The notes under the pieces are model-generated. The model had not been told where the DNA came from. It ran no database searches and saw only the letters and a list, made by a program, of their open reading frames with translations. This document shows positions 37,050 through 47,938 of a stretch of 64,000 bases of DNA, in pieces. The stretch's first letter is position 1. Each line of letters starts with the position of its first letter. This stretch comes from Sinotaia quadrata (lineage: Eukaryota > Mollusca > Gastropoda > Architaenioglossa > Viviparidae): assembly GCA_028829895.1 (NCBI GenBank), contig CM054181.1, forward strand, positions 106,307,360-106,371,359, written 5' to 3'. The position numbers and the translations under genes were made by a program.

Positions 37050-37246
37050 CTTTTACAGCTATTTCGTGATCCATGTAGTGTTGACCAAACAACTTTCCAT
37101 TCATAAATGTCGTTAAATGCCATCCACCTGCCGACTGACGATCGAAGCGAAATTCTGCTAGGAGTTCTCCTTGCAGACAAGTATTTTTCACGGCAAGTTC
37201 ACGTTTGGATCCAAACGTTAAGACTGCTTTGCTCGATTCTTCTGGT
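37050..37246 (-). CDS. possible exon with filamin/Ig-like strand pattern
   Basis: On the minus strand the frame reads P-E-E-S-S-K-A-V-L-T-F-G-S-K-R-E-L-A-V-K-N, then G-E-L-L-A-E-F-R-F-D-R-Q, G-G-W-H-L-T-T-F-M-N-G-K and M-D-H-E-I-A-V-K-G. A strong donor (AAAAG then GTCAGT) follows 37050 and leaves in phase 1; the frame's stop lies inside the donor. The acceptor side is weak: the nearest AG (GATGCTAG) is preceded by a run of A's. The spacing of E-F-R-F, G-x-W-x-L, x-N-G-x-L and a closing V-K-G resembles the last strands of a filamin-type or Ig-like repeat, but this is a guess from pattern, not a recognised family. Confidence 0.33.
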
Positions 37247-37540
37247 CTAGCATCAAGCGATATTTTTTTTTTTTTTACAATAGTGCACGTCTTATAGAAG
37301 CTTTCTTTGCAATGTACCTTCTTCAATACTCGTGGGGTAGGGGTGGGCTAACTTTTATTTATATAGTGCTGCTATCCTTCTGTATTCGGACAAAGAAAAT
37401 AATGTTTTAAAATAATGTTTTTTGTTGTTTTCTGATTGTAGACAAAACAGCATTATTGATTTTCTTCATCTTCTCTCCATCTGTCTTTTCTCTCCCTCTC
37501 TCTCTCTCGAGTCTGACTTGCTCACAACGCATCTTCAGTC
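37247..37540. other. non-coding DNA with polypyrimidine patch
   Basis: An A/T run lies at 37262-37276 and a CT-rich patch at 37476-37508. Confidence 0.5.
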
Positions 37541-37852
37541 CAGCAATATATCAATATGCTTTAAGTACGGCGGGAGTTATGTAATAAATCATGCAATATC
37601 TCGACATGCTTTGAGTACGGCGGGAGTTATGTAATAAATCATGCAATATCTCGACATTCTCTGAGTACGGGATGAGTAATGTAATAAATCATGCAATATC
37701 TCGACATTCTCTGAGTACGGGATGAGTTATGTAATAAATCATGCAATATCTCGACATTCTTTGAGTACGGCGGGAGTTATGTAATAAATCATGCAATATC
37801 TCGACATTCTTTGAGTACGGGATGAGTTATGTAATAAATCATGCAATATAGT
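37541..37852. repeat. 50-bp minisatellite, about 6 copies
   Basis: The unit ATGCAATATCTCGACATTCT... ends GTAATAAATC. Two variant junctions, CGGCGGGAGTTATG and CGGGATGAGTTATG, are mixed along the array. Confidence 0.96.
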
Positions 37853-38338
<486 letters not shown>

Positions 38339-38394
38339 CGACAGATCCAGGACAATGAAATTGTCGATTCATTGTAACTCAGTTCCAAAAGGAG

Positions 38395-38890
38395 ACAGCA
38401 GCAGACTGCCAGAACCCACTGAGACGCCGCTGCCTCCAGCTATCAAAATCCACAAGCAAGTCTAACGATAGGCAATCTGTCACATGCAGAGCCTACAACA
38501 GTCCCGGCAAGCCATGATATACGGCCGTCCTTATTTGTAATAATTGACATGGTTATGGAGCTATTCCCCCCACCCCCGGGTTCTTTCTGCAGACAGCCTC
38601 TCCCTAGATCTCTCAACTCCTTCACCACATGGCGAATTCTCAAAATGAAACAAATGTTGTCGGTGGCGATAAATAAAAATGCCAGGCGCAGGTGCTGTTC
38701 TGAATGGGACTCGACCGAGGGTGAAGGAGGGGAAGAAAAAGGGAACTTACTCAGGTGGTTCCAATGGGAGAAAATGGCATCCTTCGGCCATAACTTGCGT
38801 CCGATAAGAAGCTATCTGTCACAATCAATTTTAGGGAACTTTTCCTTTACAGCCTTCATCTTTACAGCTGAATGACGTTCCATGGAAAAT
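38395..38890. promoter_or_regulatory. candidate conserved regulatory island
   Basis: A balanced, repeat-free block holding GTAATAATTGACATGG near 38538, GGCGATAAATAAAAATGCC near 38664, the E-box-containing GCGCAGGTGCTG and ACTCAGGTGGTTCC, and TATCTGTCACAATCAATT near 38811. The frames at 38443-38643 (-) and 38549-38875 (+) cross it without recognised domains. Inference: enhancer-like. Confidence 0.38.
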
Positions 38891-40225
38891 GCAAAACGGA
38901 GATGAAATATACTATGCAATTCAACGAAAGCAAAAGACAAAAAATTAGATTACATTAGATTGACCGTGGATCACTTTAAACAGACAAATCATTAAAGAAG
39001 ATCTTTTTCTCTTAAAAAAATGCGTATTTCGATAATTTAGATTAAGATAGATAGATAGATAGATTAAAATAATGAAGAATGCGCATTAGATAGAGACGGA
39101 GAGGAAGGGAGAGATAAAGAGAGGTATATAATCATTATAAAAGGTTTTTTTTTAAATTATGCTCTCCCGTTATCGGTATAATGTACATAATTGTTAATGT
39201 CTTTCTTGGATATAATTACTAGTTGAGGCATTTCCGACTCCAAACACCTACCACAAACCATAGATCTTTCAAGGTGCAAAATTCTAAATTCCTTCACTCT
39301 GTTCCAAATTACAGTGTAAATTAGCTCCTTCTAACATTATTACGGGAGAAAGGCAGAAAAAAAACTAAATACTCTTTTGTACCAGCAAGCAATTTAATCG
39401 GTAGAAGCCAATGAAAAGTTTTCAAAATAACAGTATGGATTCTCAAATTATTCTCATAGTCTTCAGTTTAAACACCTCTAATTTTTCACGATTCACTCCC
39501 CCACCCCACCCCAACCCTTCAGGTTTGACCTTTCCCCTTCCTATCCCGAAATCTGTGCAGGAAACTTAAAGCTGTGTTGCAGTCTACCTCTAACTGCGCC
39601 ATCGTTGGCCAAATCGAGGAAGATAACTCGTAGTCGAGAAGTGGTTAACTTTCCTGATGAGTGAGGATTTGAAGCCCCAGAGTTAGTGACATAAAGAATT
39701 AATCAACGGATATTTTACGTACAGACACAAAATCGCACAGACCACGTAAATCCGCCACGTAGTCATAATTGACGGACAGTAAAGCCACGATCTTTGGTAT
39801 GGGGGCTGAACTGAAGTAGTGAACATTGTTACAATGTTGACCACCCCTTCCCCAGTGACGTTATAGAAATAAGTCTGTTTCCAGGAAACGATAAAATAAC
39901 TAATATGGTTTTTCTTAAGTGTAAGAATCAGTGTAAAACATAGTGTTATATTTAAAGTCAAGGAATTCCTTTTTCAGCATAAAACATATGTGTATAGTTA
40001 CTTTTTAATCCTTTAGTTAGGCATTCTAACTTGTTATAAACTCTTTATTGATTCCTGCATTGAAATTTATGTTTGTGTATTTGTATATATGTACATGAAT
40101 GTACATAACTAGATGTTTATGTGCTAGGGTTTACATTTATTAAACAGCCGACTTTAAAATACCAGTATTCAAATTAGAAAACTTCATTTTTGTAAATAAA
40201 CTGTTCATTTTCTTGTTTCTCTAAT
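38891..40225. other. AT-rich non-coding DNA
   Basis: A short GATA tract lies at 39046-39064. A balanced stretch at 39590-39860 contains CTACGTGGCGGATTTACG on the minus strand. A 92-codon minus frame there is unrecognised. Confidence 0.45.

Positions 40226-40226
<1 letters not shown>

Positions 40227-40302
<76 letters not shown>
40227..40302. repeat. (CT)n microsatellite
   Basis: About 37 perfect CT units. Confidence 0.98.
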
Positions 40303-40306
<4 letters not shown>

Positions 40307-40625
40307 CTAATCAACTTCCTTTTGTGTTTGTGAACTTGAGTGTGTGTATGTATATACATATACATGTGTGCGTGATTGTTTGTGTGCGTATGTTATTCAA
40401 CAGTAAGCATGCAAAATGGGAATGCTCTACTATGAAAAATGTTAGTTTATGAATACGTTGGGTCTTAAAGAAAATTATGTCTGAGTGTTTATTGCAAACA
40501 GAAGTAAGCGACATGATGAATGTACACCAGACAGATTTAATGGTGCTTGAAAAATATTAATGCCATGTGTCACGTGCCAAGATTTTATTTCAATCCAGAT
40601 TTGCAGTAACTGAAACTTTTTTCAT
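40303..40625. other. AT-rich non-coding DNA
   Basis: No feature apart from acceptor-like TTTCAATCCAG and TTTGCAG near 40590-40605. Confidence 0.5.
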
Positions 40626-40718
40626 ATGGGTCGTGAACGCCTATCTAATATCGCAGAAACAACTTTTATGACGTTACCTCATCAGTCAAGGGTTTTAGTG
40701 CACGAAGAGTTAAAGAAG
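40626..40718 (+). CDS. possible first coding exon, 31 codons
   Basis: An ATG at 40626 opens M-G-R-E-R-L-S-N-I-A-E-T-T-F-M-T-L-P, continues Q-S-R-V-L-V-H-E-E-L-K-K, and meets a strong donor (AAGAAG then GTAAGC) in phase 0 at 40718. An in-frame TGA lies just upstream. Beyond the donor the frame continues into T-rich, hydrophobic sequence that does not look like protein, which fits an exon end. No partner exon was found and the product is unknown. Confidence 0.2.
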
Positions 40719-40985
40719 GTAAGCTATTTTAAAGGGGAGAGTAGTAACTTATTTATTATTTTATTTCGTTTCTTGGTTTTCGGCGTTTCTTGTGTTCATG
40801 GTTTGTTGTTCTTGTTGCTTTATTCTTTGCTTATGTTTGTTTATATTCTTCGTTTATGTTTGCCCATTTTCCTTGTTTCCTCTTTGGATGTTTATTCATT
40901 CCGTTATTGCAAAGTCAAATCCTGAGATACCATCCGATTTTTCAGTTACAAATTTAGCAATATCCTTTCAGAAACAAATAGTGCA
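40719..40985. other. T-rich non-coding DNA
   Basis: T-rich plus strand; long hydrophobic frames here reflect composition. Confidence 0.5.
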
Positions 40986-41165
40986 TATATGTTGTCTATA
41001 CATGCAGCTCATATATTTTTATACATACAAGTAGCTCATATTTACATACATACAAATAGCTCATTTATTTGTCTATACATTTAGCTCATATATTTATCTA
41101 CACATGTAGCTCATATATCTGTCTATACATGTAGCTCAAGTGTTTGTACAAGTATCCCATATATT
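40986..41165. repeat. diverged minisatellite, unit about 30 bp
   Basis: The core CTATACATGTAGCTCATATA recurs about six times with variable spacing and substitutions. Confidence 0.85.
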
Positions 41166-41690
41166 CATCTATTTTCGTTAATTTTTATTTGTTGTGAACT
41201 GTATTCATTTATTAAATCTTTTATGTTTCGGTCAAATATTTATTCATTTATTTGTGTTCAATTTTCAGCAGTTTGATAGTAAGGCAAACTGACATATTAA
41301 GATCAGAAAGACTTTGTGTCAAAGGTGACATTTTTTTTTTTTTACAAAAGCAATTTTCAAGTTCCCAGAACTCTTAATTCAGGCAAATTGTTATTTGGAT
41401 AAAATTTCATTTCAACATACTCTCGTGGCACGGTCATTACTCTGGCTTCTCGATCTCCCAGACAGCAGTGCCGTTTATAGATATTGACAGGTGTTTGCAA
41501 AACAGTGAGATTTAATAAAAAATAAAAATAAAATGCGGCTGAAAAGGGACAAGCAGCTCAAGTCGGGAACGTTTGTTTTAAACAACGTTTTACGTACAGA
41601 AAGGGAAAAACTTGAGAAATACAAGAAATACGTATTTCGTTCTTTACGTTCGGTAAATGAAAAGTTAGATAGATATGAGTAAAAGTGAAT
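41166..41690. other. AT-rich non-coding DNA
   Basis: A T13 run lies near 41333. No gene supported. Confidence 0.5.
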
Positions 41691-41946
41691 TCTCTTCTCT
41701 GCAAGCCGGTTTTCTCTTTTCTTCTCTTTATTTCTCTTTTCTTCTTTCTCTTGTCTTCTTTTCCCTTCTCTTCTCCTATCTTCTTTTTCCATCTCTTCAT
41801 CTCTCTTCTATTCAGTCTCTTTTCTTCTTTTCTCTTCTTTTAATTTCTCTTTTTTTCTCTCCCCTTCTCTTCTCTTTTTTTCTGTTTTCTCTTCTATGGT
41901 TGTTTCTTTAGTTTTTGTTGTATTTTGTTCGTTTGTTATGTTTTGT

Positions 41947-41977
<31 letters not shown>

Positions 41978-42118
41978 ATCCTTTTTTCTATCCTTCTGTC
42001 CTGTTTCTCTGTCCTTCTTTCTTCATTCTAGTTATTTTCATTCTCTTCTTTCTTTCTTTTTCTTTTACTCGAATCTCCTTTCTCTTTTTATGTGTTCTTG
42101 TTAAATTTTCTGTCTTTT
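41691..42118. repeat. 430-bp polypyrimidine tract
   Basis: The plus strand is almost all C and T, with CTTTT/CTTCT/TTCTT motifs, including an uninterrupted (CTTT)n run near 41949-41976. The minus-strand Lys/Glu/Arg-rich frames (41475-41800) come from this composition. Confidence 0.92.
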
Positions 42119-42510
42119 AATTCATCTGTTGCGACTGTGTTTCCCAACACTTTCTAGGCAGAAAATAAGAATATGCCACACTCCAATCTATGTAGGAAAA
42201 GAAAAAAGGCCAAACATATTGTTCCAGTGTCTTGAATGGCGGTACTTTCCCACAGAGCGCTCACTGTGTCCCAAAGTCTTTGGCTAAAAGCAGTGAAAGT
42301 ATTTTGAACTCCACGGCACGTGAATTATTCGATGGTCTTTTGACTATAACGGTATACGTTACGTTGTCGGAAACTATTACATTTTAATGTCTGATATGCC
42401 TTGGCATGAGTGTGTTCATTACGGTCACGTGATCTGTACTAGTGATTTGACATGAGCGTTGTCCTTTGCACGACAATGTTCGAAAGTGTAATAATAAAAA
42501 AAAAACAAGA
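42119..42510. other. non-coding DNA, balanced
   Basis: A moderately balanced stretch with GGTATACGTTACG near 42351 and a GTGAATTATTCGATGG core. No gene supported. Confidence 0.4.
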
Positions 42511-42800
42511 TCATGATAAAGAGAAAGAAGGATGATATTGGTCATGATGAAGAGAAAGAACAAAATATAGGATGATACTGGTCATGATGAAGAGAAAGAA
42601 CAAAATATAGGATGATACTGGTCATGATGAAGAGAAAGAACAAAATATAGGATGATACTGGTCATGATGAAGAGAAAGAACAAAATATAGGATGATACTG
42701 GTCATGATGAAGAGAAAGAACAAAATATAGGATGATATTGGTCATGATGAAGAGAAAGAACAAAATATAGGATGATATTGGTCATGATGAAGAGAAGGAA
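42511..42800. repeat. 40-bp minisatellite, about 7 copies
   Basis: The unit GTCATGATGAAGAGAAAGAA plus CAAAATATAGGATGATACTG repeats exactly every 40 bp at 42541, 42581, 42621 and onward. ATACTG and ATATTG variants mark the inner and outer copies. Confidence 0.97.
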
Positions 42801-42935
42801 AGTATGGTTGTTTTTGTATATGTGCCTTAAAGAAGGACACGTTTTTCACTAGTATATGAATTGATGGGTGCATGTTTCATAGGAACATCTTGTCTATAAA
42901 GGGTAGGCCTCTGCCTGTGTTGAGGTGCTTTGCCT
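42801..42935. other. spacer between arrays
   Basis: Unassigned sequence joining two arrays. Confidence 0.5.
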
Positions 42936-43675
42936 TTGGGTACATGATATGCATAGAGCGTGTGATTTGTACGAGCATAATGCTATAGGATGTGTGACTT
43001 GTACGAGCATAATGCTAAACAGTACGTGATTTGTACATAAGTGTTGTTAGAGGTCGTATGATTTGTACACGTGTTACTAAAAGGTGTGTGATTTGTAAAC
43101 ATATATTACTAAAGGGCTTGTGATTTGTACACATATATTGCTAAAGGGCTTGTGATTTGTACACATGTTGATAAAGGGCCTGTGGTTTGTATGACAGTGT
43201 TGCTAAAGTGCGTGTGATTTGTACGAAAGTATCGCTAAAGGGTATATGATTTATACACATGTGTTGATGAAGGGTGTGATGTGTACATATGTGTTCATAA
43301 AGGACCTGTGTTTTGCATGAAAGTGTTACTAAAGGGCTTATGATTTGTACACATATGCTTCTAAAAGGGTGAGATTTGTACGAAAGTGTTGCCAAAGGGC
43401 GTGTGATTTGTACACATGTGTTGCTAAAGGGCGTGTGATCTGTACGAAGGTGTTGCTAAAAGGCGTGTGATCTGTAAGAAGGTGATGGTAAAAGGCGTGT
43501 GATCTGTACGAACGTGTTGTGAGAAGGCGTGTGATCTGTATAAACGTGTTGTTAAAAGGCGAGTTATATTTACGAACATGTTGCTAAAAGGCGTGTGATC
43601 TGTACGAACATGTTGCTAAAAGGCGTGTGATCTGTATGAACATGTTGCTAAAAGGCGTGTGATCTGTACGAGAAT
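42936..43675. repeat. degenerate 32-bp minisatellite, over 20 copies
   Basis: The core GCGTGTGATCTGTACGAACA with TGTTGCTAAAAG recurs about every 32-36 bp. Copies are variable at the left (GTACACATGTGTTG) and homogeneous at the right (43430-43675). Confidence 0.93.
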
Positions 43676-43974
43676 GGACATAATGTTTAGACCTGTTAGT
43701 GCAAATAGTGTAAATAAAAGTTCCATATGCGTAAGATAGCTTGACTACTACTATACATTGATGCAAACGATATCGATTGTCTAAACTTAAGGATGCATGG
43801 CCTGTAGGCAGTAATAAGGCAGAATATTTTATTTTTGGGGTGCTAAGTCATTTTTACACAATGATACATATTTCACATAAATTGTTATTTGACTAGTAAT
43901 TTCACTTAAGGGTGTACTATGTTTCTTTTTGTTCAAAGACTCGATGACTGACTACCCAAAAGTATGTACTTACG
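43676..43974. other. spacer between arrays
   Basis: AT-rich unassigned sequence. Confidence 0.5.
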
Positions 43975-44200
43975 GGACTGTGAAATGGTACTTTTATTTT
44001 ATACGAGTGTCACTGGAATGGTGTGTATTTATGTGACTGTTGAAAAAATACTTTTTTATACGAGTGTCACTGGAATAGTATGCATTTACGTGACTGTTGA
44101 AATAGCACTTTTATTTTATACGAGTGTCACTGGAATAGTATGCATTTACGTGACTGTTAAAATAACACTTTTATTTTATACGAGTGTCACTGGAATGAAA
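43975..44200. repeat. 60-bp minisatellite, about 4 copies
   Basis: The unit ACTTTTATTTTATACGAGTG... ends ACGTGACTGTTGAAATA. The open 97-codon frame (Y-T-S-V-T-G-I-V-C-I-Y repeats) results from the period. Confidence 0.95.
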
Positions 44201-44277
44201 TGGTTGAGATTTGCTCCAGTATTTCAACTACTGGGTACGTGTTGTACGAATGACTGAAAAGAGGGTCACATGCTGTA

Positions 44278-44432
44278 CTGAAATGTCTTCATTATGTAGA
44301 ACATGTTTTATATTAGGGATTGACATAATGAGTACCCATTTTGTAGTAAAGTCTTCATTACGTAGAACATGTTTTATATTAGTAACTGGCATAATGAATA
44401 CGCATTTTGTAGAAATGTCTTCATTCCAACGT
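44278..44432. repeat. 66-bp minisatellite, 2.3 copies
   Basis: GTCTTCATT recurs at 44285, 44351 and 44417, within units ending CATTTTGTAGAAAT. Confidence 0.9.
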
Positions 44433-44859
44433 ACGTGTGTTTGCATGAGTGCTGCCCAAAGTGGCACGTCTTTTATTCTTAGAGATTTCTTCCTGAAACG
44501 GTTATGTTTTTGTAAGATTCGGTAGAATAAAACTCAACACAATAAATATCGGTTCCATACTTTCTGAAACTGTGTTTCATAAAACTGTTTTGCCCTAGTA
44601 CTTAAACTTTGTTCCAGTACTAGTGAAGGAAAGGTGACACTGTCCTAAAGATAATTTTGTTGTACTTCAAGAACAATAACAGACTAACAATCGCATTTAT
44701 GGCGGTCACATGTGTACTCGTGAGCGTGTGGATGTGTTCGTGCGACCGAGAATGTGAGCGAAAGGTGCGTGTATGCTAAAAGTTCAACTCTAAAAGCGAA
44801 AAAAATCCAAAAGAGAGAAAGAAAAATGTCAACACATGAAGCCCCAAGAAATGGCCAAC
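44433..44859. other. non-coding DNA
   Basis: No feature recognised. Confidence 0.5.
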
Positions 44860-45240
44860 CAATAAAATTCGAGGCCGAACAAACGCTTCGTGAAAATTAA
44901 GCGTCGAAGAGAGTTTATTAATATTCTGAATTTGACTTTACTTGAGCAACTGATTCAGTGCTCTGTAGCTATGCCATCAAAACCTTCCCTACCCACCCAT
45001 CCCGAATCCCAGCCCCACCCAACACCAACCCCATCTTTTCTGGAACTCGCCACATTTTAGTCAATAAAGCCAAGAGGTCCGCAGACATCCAGAAGTGATC
45101 AATTCTTAATTCGTCACCGATGATATTGAACCCATGCTCTCGCGAAGCCTTATACGGGCAGAGCAATTTTGCCAAAAGTATAATTGAATTTGCATACAGG
45201 ATGAAGTCCCTTAAAGCGACACGTATACTGATGATCTAGA
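44860..45240. promoter_or_regulatory. candidate conserved regulatory island
   Basis: A repeat-free balanced block with TGATCAATTCTTAATTCG near 45096, CACCGATGATATTGAACC near 45115 and ATTGAATTTGCATAC near 45184. A 68-codon minus frame (44969-45175: Y-K-A-S-R-E-H-G-F-N-I-I-G-D-E-L) looks protein-like, but has no recognised family or clear splice sites. Inference: enhancer or unrecognised exon. Confidence 0.35.
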
Positions 45241-45595
45241 TGAAGAAGGAAGGGGTCTTGTTATTGCAGATGTGGCTCTAGAGAGTACTTGCTTCGACTC
45301 GCTGAAATTACTCCGTCTTAGAAGTTATCCGATGTATTTTGTTGTCCGATGAGATGACGAATAGATAGGGGTTGTGGGATGGAGTGTGTGTGTGTGTGTG
45401 GGGGGGGGGTATTAAACAGCCTTTTGCCTGCGTTCGAAACTTGATTCTTTAGATCGGAACTAATAGAGTAAAGAAAATCTGGTTATTTTTTGTAATCTAA
45501 GTCAAACAATAAATTATTTATTACCAGTATAGTATATGTAAACCTATTAAGGATAATATTCCTATGTAATATACAAATTGTATTTCTCTACAACA
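45241..45595. other. non-coding DNA with G-run
   Basis: A TG/G tract (GTGTGTGTGTGGGGGGGGGG) lies near 45389-45408. No gene supported. Confidence 0.55.
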
Positions 45596-45770
45596 TACGG
45601 ATGCTTCTGAACAAAGTACGGGTATTTTGATTTAATGTACAAGCATGCATGTAGAATGTACCAGTATTGTGTTATAATGTACAAGTATGCATGTCAAATG
45701 TACCGGAATTTGATATGATATACAAGTATCTATGCAAAATGGATTGGTATTGTGCACAACTTCATGCTAT
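45596..45770. repeat. diverged 42-bp minisatellite, about 4 copies
   Basis: GTACAAG recurs about every 42 bp (near 45637, 45679 and 45720) with ATGTACCAGTATT-type ends. The next array has the same period and may be a homogenised relative. Confidence 0.8.
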
Positions 45771-45779
45771 CTCTGTATA

Positions 45780-46475
45780 AGGTATTGGCATTTCTGTTAA
45801 GTGTACCACAGTTGGGGTACAGTGTTCTGGTATTGCTGTTAAGTGTACCACAGTTGGGATACTGTGTTCTGGTATTTCTGTTAAGTGTACCACAGTTGGG
45901 GTACAGTGTTCTGGTATTGCTGTTAAGTGTACCACAGTTGGGATACTGTGTTCTGGTATTTCTGTTAAGTGTACCACAGTTGGGGTACAGTGTTCTGGTA
46001 TTGCTGTTAAGTGTACCACAGTTGGGATACTGTGTTCTGGTATTGCTGTTAAGTGTACCACAGTTGGGATACTGTGTTCTGGTACTTCTGTTAAGTGTAC
46101 CACAGTTGGGGTACAGTGTTCTGGTATTGCTGTTAAGTGTACCACAGTTGGGATACTGTGTTCTGGTATTTCTGTTAAGTGTACCACAGTTGGGGTACAG
46201 TGTTCTGGTATTGCTGTTAAGTGTACCACAGTTGGGGTACAGTGTTCTGGTATTGCTGTTAAGTGTACCACAGTTGGGATACTGTGTTCTGGTATTTCTG
46301 TTAAGTGTACCACATTTGGGGGACAGTGTTCCGGTATTTCTGTTAAGTGTACCACAGTTGGGGTACTGTGTTCCGGTATTTCTCTTAAGTTTACCACAGT
46401 TGGGGGACAGTGTTCCGGTATTTCTGTTAAGTGTACCACAGTTGGGGGACAGTGTTCCGGTATTTCTGTATAATC
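45780..46475. repeat. 42-bp minisatellite with 84-bp higher-order unit, about 17 copies
   Basis: The monomer GTATTGCTGTTAAGTGTACC... is 42 bp. Two monomer types (one with TTTCTG before GGGGTACAG, the other with TTGCTG before GGGATACTG) alternate over much of the array, giving an 84-bp dimer. Local breaks show two identical types in a row. The last four monomers form a separate subfamily (TTCCGGTATTT, GGGGGACAG). Both strands are open (244 and 239 codons) because the monomer lacks stops in those frames. Monomer differences mostly change residues on either strand, arguing against a protein role. Confidence 0.97.
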
Positions 46476-46745
46476 AGTCACAGTAAAAAGTCAAACCTAC
46501 ACTCAAATTGTTTTACGTCCAAAATCATCCGACACACATGTAGGATGCATTACTAATAAACCGTTTGGCATCATTTACATTATTTTTTTTACTAAATTTA
46601 GAGAAGGTAAAAATATACGAATAGCAAAAGTAGTGATGGTAGTTGATATGGTTACTTGTCAGTAGTCGTCAGTAGATTGTCATATATACTGTATATTCAT
46701 ATTCAAGCCGTCATTAATTTAATGATCATTTATTTACTTATTTAC
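46476..46745. other. AT-rich spacer
   Basis: No feature recognised. Confidence 0.5.
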
Positions 46746-46985
46746 AATACTCATTTCAGTTTGCAATTATAACATTTTGTTTTATTTTAGTATTTACAAC
46801 CTCGCTATTCAAAGTGCAATTATCGCAATTCGTTTTAATTTATTATTCACAAGCTCGCTATTAAACTTGTAATTATCACAATTTGTTTTAATTTATTATT
46901 AACAACCTCGCTATTAAAAATGTAATTATCACAATTTGTTTTAATTTATTATTCACAACCTCGCTATTAAAAATGTAATTATTTC
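46746..46985. repeat. 53-bp minisatellite, about 4 copies
   Basis: The unit AATTATCACAATTTGTTTTA... contains CACAACCTCGCTATTAAA. The first copy is the most diverged. Confidence 0.93.
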
Positions 46986-47305
46986 ATCGATAAGGAATAG
47001 TGACTTCTTTCCATAATGATGACATAAGCTAGGTCGTCACAATTATAACATTTTTTAATAATTAATTCTAAACCTCAAAGTTGTCTTAACTTATTTTTAT
47101 GTTATAACTACTCATTTTGTCTTTAAACTTTCTGAATTGATGCATATCATTTTTATTATTGCCTTGATTTCACGTAATAATAACGATTACATAATAAAAT
47201 GTTATTGCAAGAATATATGTTGAAAATATGCCTAATATAGTATTGAAGACTACACAAGACCCAGTGAGAAAGAATAATAGCTAAAAATATAATATATTTT
47301 TATAC

Positions 47306-47311
<6 letters not shown>
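46986..47311. other. very AT-rich spacer
   Basis: No feature recognised. Confidence 0.5.
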
Positions 47312-47379
<68 letters not shown>

Positions 47380-47424
47380 AGAGAGAGATGGGTGGCCGGA
47401 CTACTAGATAGATAGATAGATAGG
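47312..47424. repeat. (TG)n and short (GATA)n
   Basis: About 33 TG units, then a spacer, then five GATA units. Confidence 0.97.
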
Positions 47425-47539
47425 CATACACACACATGTAAAATATGCATAATTATAGAGAGAGACAGTTAAACGGACGAATAGATAGTTAGACAGATTT
47501 TTGCATATATATTGAAATATATACATACATGCATACTGA

Positions 47540-47938
47540 ATGTAAAATTGACATAACTGAACAGTAAGTGGAGAGTATTATTACAATGTCTGTCAAAATA
47601 CAATAAATACATAAAGTGGAGAGTATTATTACAATTTCTGTCAAAATACAAAACTGAACAGTAAGTGGAGAGTATTATTACAATGCCTGTCAAAATACAA
47701 AACTGAACAGTAAGTGGAGAGTATTATTACAATGCCTGTCAAAATGCAATAAATACATACAGTAAGTGGAGAGTATTATTACAATGCCTGTCAAAATGCA
47801 ATAAATACATACAGTAAGTGGAGAGTATTATTACAATGCCTGTCAAAATGCAATAAATACATACTGTAAGTGGAGAGTATTATTACAATGCCTGTCAAAA
47901 TGCAATAAATACATACAGTAAGTGGAGAGTATTATTAC
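47540..47938. repeat. 42/52-bp minisatellite, about 8 copies
   Basis: The core AGTAAGTGGAGAGTATTATT ACAATGCCTGTCAAAAT is followed either by GCAATAAATACATAC or by the shorter ACAAAACTGAAC, so two unit lengths are interspersed at the left and one at the right. Confidence 0.95.

Noticed and set aside
41475..41800. Lys/Glu/Arg-rich frames on the minus strand
   Set aside because: They are the complement of a polypyrimidine tract.
45752..46486. Open frames of 244 (+) and 239 (-) codons
   Set aside because: They are the stop-free translations of a 42-bp minisatellite. Monomer differences change residues on both strands without sign of constraint.
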